Shown here one piece after another: positions 25,231-32,564 of a stretch of 64,000 nt of DNA; positions within the stretch are counted from its first letter, which is position 1; each line of letters opens with the position of its first letter. Made by a program: the position numbers and the translations under genes. This DNA comes from Bacteroidales bacterium UBA6445 (GTDB lineage Bacteria; Bacteroidota; Bacteroidia; Bacteroidales; UBA932). The DNA lies in contig DJOF01000021.1 of assembly GCA_002439585.1 (NCBI GenBank), forward strand, positions 95,171-159,170. Reading direction: 5' to 3'. The notes below the pieces were generated by a model. It had not been told where the DNA came from. It worked only from the letters and a program-made list of their open reading frames with translations, and ran no database searches.

Positions 25231-26045
25231 TATTGCTGCCGTTGTTCGGTGCTTACTATATTTACCTCTATTCCAAGCTCTTGAAGATTCTCTAGATACA
25301 TCTGCGGTATCTTGTCGTCAGTTATTATGCGGTCAATCTCCTTTGTATCGCAGATCTTGCTGAAACCTTTCTTTCCGAATTTGCTGCTGTCGGCCACAAG
25401 TATGGTCTGCTGGGCACTCTTCATCATCATTCGGTTGAGATTGGCTTCCATCATGTTGGTAGTTGTAACCCCAAAATCCAGATCTACCCCGTCAGCACCC
25501 ATGAAGAGAATGTTGCAGTTGAAGTATTTCAGCATATCTTCGGCAAAGGGTCCGACAACAGACACTGAACTTTCCCGGACAATTCCACCGAGTTGTACTA
25601 CGTCTGTACCCTTGTTTTGAGACAAAATGGATGATGCGGGAACGGATGCAGTGATGGCCGTAAAATCATTCTTGTAGCATAGCTCTTTTGCAACAAAGAG
25701 GATAGTCGTTCCCGATGCCAGCAGTACAGTGTCATGTGGGTTGACAAGTCCGGCAGCAAACTTGCCTATGGCACTTTTCTCGGTTACGGCCTGTTTCTCT
25801 TTCTCAAGGACATGCCTGTCACCGATATACGGGCTGAGCGGAATTGCCTTGCCGTGTGTGCGGTAAAGCTTGTTTTGCTTCTCAAGTGCCGAGAGATCCT
25901 TACGAATGGTAACTTCCGAGACGTCAAGTCTTTCAGCAAGGTCTGCAACGGATACGCTGCCCTGTACTTGCAATATGTTCAGAATTGTCTTGTGCCGCAT
26001 GTCCATCGATTTCAATGACTCATGCTCCTGAGGAGTGTATATCAT
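25230..26045 (-). CDS. DeoR/GlpR-family transcriptional regulator
   Basis: A 271-aa repressor-type regulator. The N-terminal winged HTH covers about residues 15-70 (SVSVADLAERLDVSEVTIRK, then LYRTHGKA). The DeoRC effector domain follows, with the usual sugar-phosphate-binding stretches LASGTTILFVA, GADGVDLDFG and VADSSKFGKKGF. I chose the ATG at 26045 (MIYTPQEHESL) because the longer start at 26069 would overlap the preceding gene. Such regulators commonly sense phosphorylated sugars; the effector is unknown. It lies between a nucleotidase pair and the receiver/PPDK_N gene, to which it is translationally coupled. Confidence 0.92.
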   Translation of the reverse strand: MIYTPQEHESLKSMDMRHKTILNILQVQGSVSVADLAERLDVSEVTIRKDLSALEKQNKLYRTHGKAIPLSPYIGDRHVLEKEKQAVTEKSAIGKFAAGLVNPHDTVLLASGTTILFVAKELCYKNDFTAITASVPASSILSQNKGTDVVQLGGIVRESSVSVVGPFAEDMLKYFNCNILFMGADGVDLDFGVTTTNMMEANLNRMMMKSAQQTILVADSSKFGKKGFSKICDTKEIDRIITDDKIPQMYLENLQELGIEVNIVSTEQRQQ

Positions 26046-26049
26046 CGTG

Positions 26050-26883
26050 TCAGTCCTTATAAACGTCAATTTTTCCGAAATAAAGCCCCCAGCACCCGTC
26101 TTGAACTATAGGAACTTCCTTGCCGTCAGGGTCTTTGAAATATTCCGCTTCTTTAAGGAAAGTGTGAGAGTGACCGCCCACAACAAGATCAAGGCCGCTC
26201 ACTTTGCGTACCAGATCAGGATCGGTGAATCCTGTCCCGTCGAATCCTATGTGAGTCAGGGCAATGACCATGTCGCAGCCTTTCTCTTCACGAAGATACC
26301 GAGTCCATTTGCGTGCCGTCTCCACATCGTCGAACTTGGGCAGCTTGCTGGCAGTCTCTCCAGCAACCACGGAACTGATATCGGTAAGCAGTCCAAATAT
26401 GCCTATCTTGAGTCCTCCGCGGTGCACTATTGTATATGGGCGTATGATATGGCCAAGTTCAAAGGCCGAGAAGTCATAGTTGGCGCATACGACAGGACAT
26501 TTGAGGTTGGAGAGTCTTCTCGTCAATTCGTCGATTCCGTTGTCGAACTCATGGTTGCCTATTGTGACAGCGTCATAGCCCATTGCATTCAGCATCTCAA
26601 TCTCAAGGTCGCCGTTAAATACCGTGAAATATGACGTTCCCTGACTGAAATCACCGGCGTGGAGAAGAAGCACCTTTCTCCGTCCTTCAGCACAACGTAC
26701 ACTGTCGATGTATGCAGCCCTCTCGATGACTCCGCCATGTCCTTTGTCTTGTCCCGATCTTATAGGTTCGAAATGACTGTGGGTATCGTTGACATGCAGT
26801 ATGACAAGATCCTGCCCAGCAAGTCCGGCAGACAGGCACAGGAAGGTAAGGGTCACGGCTATTGTAAATATTCCTCTGCTCAT
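26050..26883 (-). CDS. Secreted metallophosphoesterase (5'-nucleotidase N-terminal domain only)
   Basis: This 277-aa protein has a signal peptide (MSRGIFTIAVTLTFLCLSAG, cleavage near LAGQ) and the complete calcineurin-type metal site of UshA-like nucleotidases: HVNDTHSH, GDFSQGT, GNHEFDNG, ALTHIG and GGHSHTF. It stops where the linker to the substrate-binding domain would start. The matching 5_nucleotid_C domain is encoded by the separate gene immediately upstream in the operon (6-nt gap). The two probably work together in the periplasm on nucleotides or similar phosphoesters. The domain order along the operon is reversed compared with fused enzymes. Confidence 0.9.
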   Translation of the reverse strand: MSRGIFTIAVTLTFLCLSAGLAGQDLVILHVNDTHSHFEPIRSGQDKGHGGVIERAAYIDSVRCAEGRRKVLLLHAGDFSQGTSYFTVFNGDLEIEMLNAMGYDAVTIGNHEFDNGIDELTRRLSNLKCPVVCANYDFSAFELGHIIRPYTIVHRGGLKIGIFGLLTDISSVVAGETASKLPKFDDVETARKWTRYLREEKGCDMVIALTHIGFDGTGFTDPDLVRKVSGLDLVVGGHSHTFLKEAEYFKDPDGKEVPIVQDGCWGLYFGKIDVYKD

Positions 26884-26889
26884 TGATTT

Positions 26890-27750
26890 CTAATCTTTTA
26901 TGATTATTCGTCCGTCCGTCTTGTATTCTATGGGCTTCCCTTCTTCTGTAAGTTTCCTTACATAAGGCAGCACTACATCGTAAATATACGGGTCAAGTAT
27001 GCGGAGGTCTTCGGCGTTGCGGCCTATATGGTATCCGTCACCACCGTCAAGCAGGAAGTCGATTGTCGCTACTCCATACATCTTGTTGTCATAGATGGGA
27101 TTTCCACCGATCTCGGCGGAAAGAAGGTTACCCTCGCTGTCGCTTATGCATCTCACTCCTCCGACTACTTGCCAGCCAAGAGATGCCATCTGCTCCAGTA
27201 TAGCCCTGATATCTTTTCCGCTAAGTCTGAGATAGCAGAGCTTGTTGTGGAAAGGGAACATCGACATTATGTCATCGAGCAGGACTTCACCTTTCGGCAT
27301 ATCAGTCCTAATACCGCCGAAATTGGCAAAGCCTACGTCAACCTTGCAGCCTGTCATCTGGGAACATTCTTCCATGAGAAGGTCAATGAACCAGTCTGAA
27401 AGGGCGCATTCAGGCGGTGTTACATTCATCTGTGCCGATGATTCGGCTACTACCTGCTTGACGCTCGACATGTCTTTCTGCGCATCAATCATAAGGGTTG
27501 CAGCCTTGTATGTTGCTGTCCGCTTTCGGAAAGACCTGCCTGAAGGTGAGATGTAATTTCTTCCTTCAATCCGGCCTATCGCCTGAGTAACGCTGTCTGA
27601 CTTGGCGAACCTGACACCTGTCCTGCTGCCGTCCATCGCTGTCCTGCTCCATTCAAAGTCATATTCCTGTAGCCGGGTCTGGGCCGATAGCATGGATGTG
27701 CAGGCGAGGAGCGCAAGAGCAGCAGTTATTTTAATTTGATCCATTTCCAC
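26890..27750 (-). CDS. Secreted 5'-nucleotidase C-terminal (substrate-binding) domain protein
   Basis: This 286-aa protein has a signal peptide (KITAALALLACTSMLSAQ). The body matches the 5_nucleotid_C domain: ANFGGIRTDMPKGEVLLDDI, FPFHNKLCYLRLSG, VATIDFLLDGGDGY, which in UshA bind the nucleoside base and ribose. It has no metallophosphatase motifs, so it cannot be catalytic alone. The start may be 27750 or 27744. It overlaps the permease gene upstream by 25 nt and precedes the catalytic-domain gene by 6 nt. Confidence 0.88.
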   Translation of the reverse strand: MEMDQIKITAALALLACTSMLSAQTRLQEYDFEWSRTAMDGSRTGVRFAKSDSVTQAIGRIEGRNYISPSGRSFRKRTATYKAATLMIDAQKDMSSVKQVVAESSAQMNVTPPECALSDWFIDLLMEECSQMTGCKVDVGFANFGGIRTDMPKGEVLLDDIMSMFPFHNKLCYLRLSGKDIRAILEQMASLGWQVVGGVRCISDSEGNLLSAEIGGNPIYDNKMYGVATIDFLLDGGDGYHIGRNAEDLRILDPYIYDVVLPYVRKLTEEGKPIEYKTDGRIIIKD

Positions 27751-29156
27751 AGATCCTTGAATGTCCCCTTAGTGCCGTATCTGAGGATACCTACTCTGTA
27801 GAGTTTGGCAGATATCAATGCACCGAATATAAATGTTGCTATCAATAAGCATAGAGACAGCACCAGCTCCCATGTGGGCACACCGAATATAACTCTTGCC
27901 ATCATTACTATAGGAGAGGTAAAAGGTATCATCGAACCCCAGAAAACAATACCGCTGTCAGGTGACTTGCTGGCCATCATTGATATCAAGAATCCAATCA
28001 AGAGAGGGATTGTAAGCGGCAGTACAAGCTGCTGGCTGTCCGCCTCGTTCTCCACTGCGGAGCCGATTGCGGCAAACAGTGACGCATATAGCAGGTATCC
28101 GAATATGAAGAACAGGACAAATACGACAAGAACCTTGGCGAAGTTGATGTTGGAAAGTGTCGCTATAAGGGTGACGATATCCTCAGGGAGTGCCTCAGTC
28201 TGTGAGGCTACAGCAGAAGAGTCTGACGGTGCCGTCAAGGATACGGATGGCATTGAGAGCCCACTTGCCTGAATCTGTTCTTCAGATAGGCCAATGCTTG
28301 ACGCTACTTGGGACATTTGAGCCGAGTCAGTAGCGCTCTTGCTGATCTCACTGATGCTTAATCCAGTTATAGCACCGATCCCAGTTACAAGTACGACTGT
28401 CAGAGCTATCCACATGAAGAATTGGGTCATGGCAACAAGTGATACGCCTATAATCTTGCCGAACAGCAGCTCTGTAGCCTTCACTGAGGATACAAGTACC
28501 TCCACGATACGGCTTGACTTCTCTTCGATTACGCTTGACATCACGACTCCGGAGAACATAGAGATGAAAGCGTAGATTATCATGCCGAGAATGATGGAAA
28601 GTAACATGTATATCCCAGATTCATTCAGACGGTCATTGCCGCTCTCGTCCACAAGATATGATACGACCTTGACATTAGGCCTTACATCTTTGATTATCTT
28701 GTCTAGCCCGTCTATATGGTATGCCGAGATCCTGTATTCTTCAAGTGCATCATCTATCTTCTCCTTAATGTAGTCCGAAACTTCGACTCCTGCCGGCTTT
28801 ACGGAATAGAGACTTGCTGACAGATTCTTTGTTACAGTATCAATAGGAGAAATGCACAGCAGTAAGTCCATGTTGAGACTGTCGAGATTTTTCTTAATAA
28901 TCTCCGGGTTCTGTCCTGCAAAGGACTCGAACGAGGCTGTCTCGCTGCCCTTCAGATAGGGGAGGACTATGCCAGATTCGTCCACGACTGCAACCTTGCT
29001 TGTCTTTTCCTTGCTCATTATCATGATGAAGGTCGGCAAGGTCGAAAGCAGTGCGAATAGTATCGGGACAAGAAATGTAGTGATCAAGAATGATTTCTTG
29101 CGGACACGTGTTGAATATTCGCGTCCTATGATGATTTTGAGTGTTCTAAAGTTCAT
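27726..29156 (-). CDS. ABC-2 type exporter permease (NatB-like)
   Basis: This 476-aa membrane protein has one N-terminal transmembrane helix (about 18-45), a large extracytoplasmic region (45-180) and five to six C-terminal helices, the layout of ABC-2 permeases such as NatB. A serine-rich insert (about 275-330, containing LTAPSDSSAVASQTE) lies between helices and looks disordered. The ATPase partner gene is directly upstream with an 11-nt overlap. The substrate is unknown; NatAB exports Na+ in Bacillus, but similar proteins export other compounds. Confidence 0.88.
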   Translation of the reverse strand: MNFRTLKIIIGREYSTRVRKKSFLITTFLVPILFALLSTLPTFIMIMSKEKTSKVAVVDESGIVLPYLKGSETASFESFAGQNPEIIKKNLDSLNMDLLLCISPIDTVTKNLSASLYSVKPAGVEVSDYIKEKIDDALEEYRISAYHIDGLDKIIKDVRPNVKVVSYLVDESGNDRLNESGIYMLLSIILGMIIYAFISMFSGVVMSSVIEEKSSRIVEVLVSSVKATELLFGKIIGVSLVAMTQFFMWIALTVVLVTGIGAITGLSISEISKSATDSAQMSQVASSIGLSEEQIQASGLSMPSVSLTAPSDSSAVASQTEALPEDIVTLIATLSNINFAKVLVVFVLFFIFGYLLYASLFAAIGSAVENEADSQQLVLPLTIPLLIGFLISMMASKSPDSGIVFWGSMIPFTSPIVMMARVIFGVPTWELVLSLCLLIATFIFGALISAKLYRVGILRYGTKGTFKDLWKWIKLK

Positions 29157-30075
29157 AGCTGTCTTTTCCTGTTACGAGTTTGATGAAAATATCGTTCATG
29201 CGAGGAAGAAGTTCCTTGTACGAATTGACTGTGACTTCTTGCCCGAGGACTGCTTCCAATACTTTGTTGCCCTTTGCCTCTCCGCAGCCTGAGAGCACGG
29301 CTGTATGGCGTCCGGCATCATTGTGGTCGGAGATGACGGAAAATACTCCCTCGACTGGAGTTACCTCCTTGTCTGCAGTATATACGAGTTCCGTATTGTT
29401 GTTGCCGTATTTGCGCCTTATCTCTTCTACGCCTCCTGTGATCACAAGATGAGACTTGTTTATAAGTGCAATCTCGTCGCAGAGCTCCTCCACGGATTCC
29501 ATATTGTGAGTGGACAGGATTATCGTCGCTCCCTCTTCCTTGAATCTGAGCACTTCCTTGCGTATGAGCTCGGTGTTTACTGGGTCGAATCCGGAGAACG
29601 GTTCATCAAGTATCATAAGAGAAGGCTTGTGTACAACGGTGATTATGAATTGCACCTTTTGAGCCATTCCTTTGGAAAGCTCTTCGACTTTTTTCTTCCA
29701 CCAATCTTGAATTCCGAACTTTATGAACCATTTCTGGAGCTCTGCCTTGGCGTCTGATTCACTCATACCCTTGAGTTTTGCAAGATACATAGCCTGCTCT
29801 CCGACTTCCATCTTGCGGTAGAGTCCTCTTTCTTCTGGAAGGTATCCGATCTTCTCGACATCTGACTGGGTTATCGGACGTCCGTCAAACAGAACCTGCC
29901 CCGATGTAGGCATGAGGATTCTGTTGATGATACGTATCATTGTGGTCTTTCCGGCTCCGTTTGGCCCGAGAAGACCGAAGATTTTTCCTTTAGGGATATC
30001 GAGGCTGACATTGTCCAAGGCTATCTTATCCCCGAAATTCTTGCAGATATTCCTGCATTCGATAAGATGATTCAT
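29146..30075 (-). CDS. ABC transporter ATP-binding protein (NatA-like)
   Basis: This 309-aa ATPase powers the adjacent ABC-2 permease. It has Walker A GPNGAGKT (37-44), signature LSKGM (133-137) and Walker B LMILDEP (153-159), followed by the switch His in STHNMES. The C-terminal ~80 residues form the extra domain often found in NatA-type exporters. It starts 12 nt after the holA stop codon. Confidence 0.93.
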   Translation of the reverse strand: MNHLIECRNICKNFGDKIALDNVSLDIPKGKIFGLLGPNGAGKTTMIRIINRILMPTSGQVLFDGRPITQSDVEKIGYLPEERGLYRKMEVGEQAMYLAKLKGMSESDAKAELQKWFIKFGIQDWWKKKVEELSKGMAQKVQFIITVVHKPSLMILDEPFSGFDPVNTELIRKEVLRFKEEGATIILSTHNMESVEELCDEIALINKSHLVITGGVEEIRRKYGNNNTELVYTADKEVTPVEGVFSVISDHNDAGRHTAVLSGCGEAKGNKVLEAVLGQEVTVNSYKELLPRMNDIFIKLVTGKDSYEL

Positions 30076-30087
30076 ATAAGAAAATAT

Positions 30088-31122
30088 CTATAATAGTATC
30101 TTTGCAATAAGTTCTGTTAGCAGCTCTACGGCTTCTGCCTCGCCTCCTCCGCCTCCTTTGCTTTTGAAGTCATATTCCTCAAGAAGGGAAATGACGTATC
30201 TGCACTTGTCAGGGGGGTAGTTCCTTGCTGCCACGTCAAATTCTTCCACGAAATAAGGGTTGATCCCAAGGATTCCCGCCTTCTCCTGTCGGCTCATTGG
30301 TGGTTTTGCTCGTTGGGCAAGAGAGTATCGGAAAATCTTGTAGAAATGCTGATAGATCGCTGCTATGGCCATAGGCATGGCGAATTTTGGGGCTGAACCG
30401 ACGTAAGCTGCGATCTTGAAAGCCTCCGGAGTATGCTTGTAGGAGAGTTCCTTGTTCAGTTCGAAGATGCTGAACTGCCTGCTTACACCGACATTTTTCT
30501 CGATGTCAGTAACTGATACTTTTGTTGTTCCTTCAGGAAGACTTTTGCGGAGTTTCCCAGTCTCAAGAGCTATGGTATCAAGGCTTGTCCCAACGGATTC
30601 GGCAAGCAGAACGGCAGCATCAGGAGCGATATCGAGTCCGAGAGACTTATAGTAGGAGGTGATCCATCCTTGAATCTCGTAGTCACGAAGTGCTGGGGAG
30701 TCCATAACTACTCCTGTCTTGGACACGGTCTTGTAGAGGGCTTTCCTCTTGTCTGCAGTAGCTCCTCTCATTAGTATCACGAGTACAGTAGTTTCTGTCG
30801 GCTCTGCGGCATAAGTTCCGAGCTGCTCGAGCGTTTTCATGCCTTGTGCCTCTTTCAGCACTACAAGCCTTCTTTCCGACATCATCGGATAACTTCTTGC
30901 GTAAGAGGCTACTTCAGCTGCATCTGTATCAGGGCCGAAAAGCACTGTCTGGTTGAAATCCCTCTCATTGTCACTTAGTGCATACTTAATTATCTGCTCG
31001 CAGGCCTTGTCTGGATAGTAAGGCTCGGCACCCATTAGAAGATAAACCTGAGAGAAGAGGCCTTTGCGGGCATCTTCTACTATCTTCCTATATCTATCCT
31101 CTGTCTCAGTATATTTAGGCAT
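30088..31122 (-). CDS. holA: DNA polymerase III subunit delta
   Basis: The clamp-loader delta subunit opens the sliding clamp. The 344-aa protein has the RecD-like N-domain (VYLLMGAEPYYPDKACEQII), the middle AAA-like region (LVVLKEAQGMK), and a C-terminal collar domain (from about 205, ISIFELNKEL-like FSIFELNKELSYKH). There is no P-loop, as expected for delta. First gene of the seven-gene minus-strand operon running to 22216. A TAAGTTTG box lies 34-41 nt upstream. Confidence 0.92.
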   Translation of the reverse strand: MPKYTETEDRYRKIVEDARKGLFSQVYLLMGAEPYYPDKACEQIIKYALSDNERDFNQTVLFGPDTDAAEVASYARSYPMMSERRLVVLKEAQGMKTLEQLGTYAAEPTETTVLVILMRGATADKRKALYKTVSKTGVVMDSPALRDYEIQGWITSYYKSLGLDIAPDAAVLLAESVGTSLDTIALETGKLRKSLPEGTTKVSVTDIEKNVGVSRQFSIFELNKELSYKHTPEAFKIAAYVGSAPKFAMPMAIAAIYQHFYKIFRYSLAQRAKPPMSRQEKAGILGINPYFVEEFDVAARNYPPDKCRYVISLLEEYDFKSKGGGGGEAEAVELLTELIAKILL

Positions 31123-31156
31123 ACACGGCGTGTGGCAAGAACGTTGTCACTCAATG

Positions 31157-31164
31157 CAAACTTA
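31157..31164 (-). promoter_or_regulatory. -7 box of the holA operon
   Basis: CAAACTTA on the plus strand reads TAAGTTTG on the minus strand, matching TAnnTTTG. It lies 34 nt from the holA start codon. A matching -33 was not evident. Confidence 0.5.
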
Positions 31165-31204
31165 CGAAAATTCTGATGAATTATTTTGCCATTATATTAA
31201 GATA

Positions 31205-31371
31205 TTGTTTCGTTTTTTTGAAATGATCTTGAAGAAAACCTCCTTTCCGTCCATTTTCATATTTGTCATCAGCCCGGTACCTCCAGTACCCTCCTTCTTC
31301 CAAAATTTAGGCTGCCTCAAAAAAATCCTCATAATAAAATTCGGGAGCCATTTCAAAAACAGCTTCTAAAG
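31205..31371 (-). repeat. Dispersed repeat family 1, copy D
   Basis: On the minus strand it begins TTAGAAGCTGTTTTTGAAATGG (right end in plus coordinates, 31350-31371), continues with the shared core CCGAATTTTATTATGAGGAT and GGTACTGGAGGTACCGGGCT, and ends in a diverged inverted terminus near 31205-31225. It lies 82 nt before holA in the same orientation. The 367-bp gap 31123-31489 holds this repeat and the holA promoter, and nothing else I recognise. Confidence 0.75.
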
Positions 31372-31489
31372 TCAGTATATGGGTGGGGGCTATCTGCTTT
31401 GGCTGAGGGTAATCGGTGATGCAGAAGCGCCTGTGTATGTACTTTCCCGGTATGTGCTTTCGCGGTTTTGGGTAATTGGACCAATACGT

Positions 31490-31882
31490 CTAAAGTCGTC
31501 TGAAAACTTTCAATAGAACTGGTGAAAGCAAGGTGGTCACCAAAACAAGCGTCCACAGATTGCCCGTCAATGGATTGTATGCGGCAAGAATTTCCGTGAC
31601 GGTACTACCGCCAGCAATGCCGCCGACAGACTCGAAAGCTACGGTCAATAGTGCCCAGCAAAGACCTATTGCCAGACACTCTTTCATGCTGCTGCCTTTG
31701 GCTAGGCGGGGAAGCATCAGCCATGTCAATAGAAAGATAAATATGCTCAGCAATATCCCGCTTACGGGCAAAGCCGTCTTTTCTCCGACAAGCCTGACCA
31801 GTACATATTCACGCAATCCACCGTTGAGTATTGCCACGGGGATGAAGCATATCCATACGATAAATGATTTCAATAGTCGCAT
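31490..31882 (-). CDS. Small four-helix membrane protein, function unknown
   Basis: This 130-aa, very hydrophobic protein has four predicted transmembrane segments (about 5-25, 38-58, 68-92, 106-126) separated by short loops containing Arg and Gly. No family was recognised. A TAATTTTG box (minus strand, 31916-31909) lies 27 nt upstream of the start, which supports expression. It sits next to a block of gene debris and a dispersed repeat, so it may be a recent arrival, although its base composition is not clearly different. Confidence 0.55.
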   Translation of the reverse strand: MRLLKSFIVWICFIPVAILNGGLREYVLVRLVGEKTALPVSGILLSIFIFLLTWLMLPRLAKGSSMKECLAIGLCWALLTVAFESVGGIAGGSTVTEILAAYNPLTGNLWTLVLVTTLLSPVLLKVFRRL

Positions 31883-31908
31883 GATTTCCAGTATGAAAAT
31901 GAATGATA

Positions 31909-31916
31909 CAAAATTA
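31909..31916 (-). promoter_or_regulatory. -7 box of the small membrane-protein gene
   Basis: CAAAATTA on the plus strand reads TAATTTTG on the minus strand, 26 nt from the start codon at 31882. No -33 element was recognised. Confidence 0.4.
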
Positions 31917-31955
31917 GCATTAATTAGGTTGAATCTGTGGTTTCGTGCTTGTTTT

Positions 31956-32198
31956 TTATTGACAAAAGTTTAGCGGACAGTAATATATTATTTTCCATTT
32001 TTCATCGACATCGCAGCCGATAAATTCTTTCCCTGTCTTAGTGATCGTTTTTCTGAATGAGATTTTCAGTTCTTTCATCCTGTTGAAAAGACTGTCAGCC
32101 AATTCTCGCTCTTCGACTTGTTCGGGCAATCGGCCTTCCGTTTTCTGCGGCGATGTTGGAGGCCGGGGCGAATGTCCAGGCTGAACCTTGCGGCACAC
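31956..32198 (-). pseudogene. Gene fragment ending in YYCPLN (debris)
   Basis: An 80-codon frame whose distal part (ADSLFNRMKELKISFRKTIT, then KEFIGCDVDEKWKIIYYCPL) has normal-looking protein composition, while the first ~25 residues are Pro/Arg-rich and look out of frame. In the region upstream (32200-32290), a different minus frame reads GKTTLGVPQGSAW, so a frameshifted longer gene is likely. No family was recognised. Its last codons lie in the inverted repeat at 31969-31986. Confidence 0.35.
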
Positions 32199-32446
32199 CG
32201 AGTGTGGTCTTGCCTTATCGCCCCTTGCTGCCTACCCTGAATTGCCTGAAAATCGGAAAGACCGACTTCCCGATGAATCGAAAGATTCAATAAATGTAGG
32301 GAGAAAACATCAAACAAACTAAAACTCACTACAATGTCAATTTATTGTGATAGCACTTACCGCATCGCTGGAGAAGCCTCAGAACTCGACGCTCTCTATG
32401 CCTTGATGCTCAAAATTGAAAAGGAGAAATATTACTGTCCGCTAAA
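31969..32446. repeat. 478-bp segment bounded by an 18-bp perfect inverted repeat
   Basis: TTTAGCGGACAGTAATAT at 31969-31986 is repeated exactly, inverted, at 32429-32446. Each copy is the point where a different coding fragment changes to the peptide YYCPLN, on opposite strands. The interior holds two truncated frames facing each other. The whole 31883-32564 gap (682 bp) has no intact gene. Confidence 0.6.
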
Positions 32447-32525
32447 TCATTTCAAAACAGATTCTAAGACAAATAATAAGGGATTCACTTCAATGAGCAA
32501 ATCCCTTTATCTGATTGTCCCTTAA
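32334..32525 (+). pseudogene. N-terminal fragment of a conjugative-element-type hypothetical protein
   Basis: The frame begins MSIYCDSTYRIAGEASELDA and continues LYALMLKIEKEK. This resembles the start of small hypothetical proteins carried on Bacteroidales conjugative elements, which usually run to about 100-150 residues. Here similarity stops at the inverted repeat (32429-32446), after which the frame reads unrelated sequence to a stop. It is treated as a truncated remnant; the family recognition is from memory and weak. Confidence 0.4.
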
Positions 32526-32564
32526 AGAATTATTCTATCTTCAGGTTTTATGTGCTACACAAGG

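Noticed and set aside
31353..31556. A 67-codon minus-strand frame between repeat D and the membrane-protein gene
   Set aside because: It starts inside the membrane-protein gene in another frame, runs into the repeat, and has no family resemblance.
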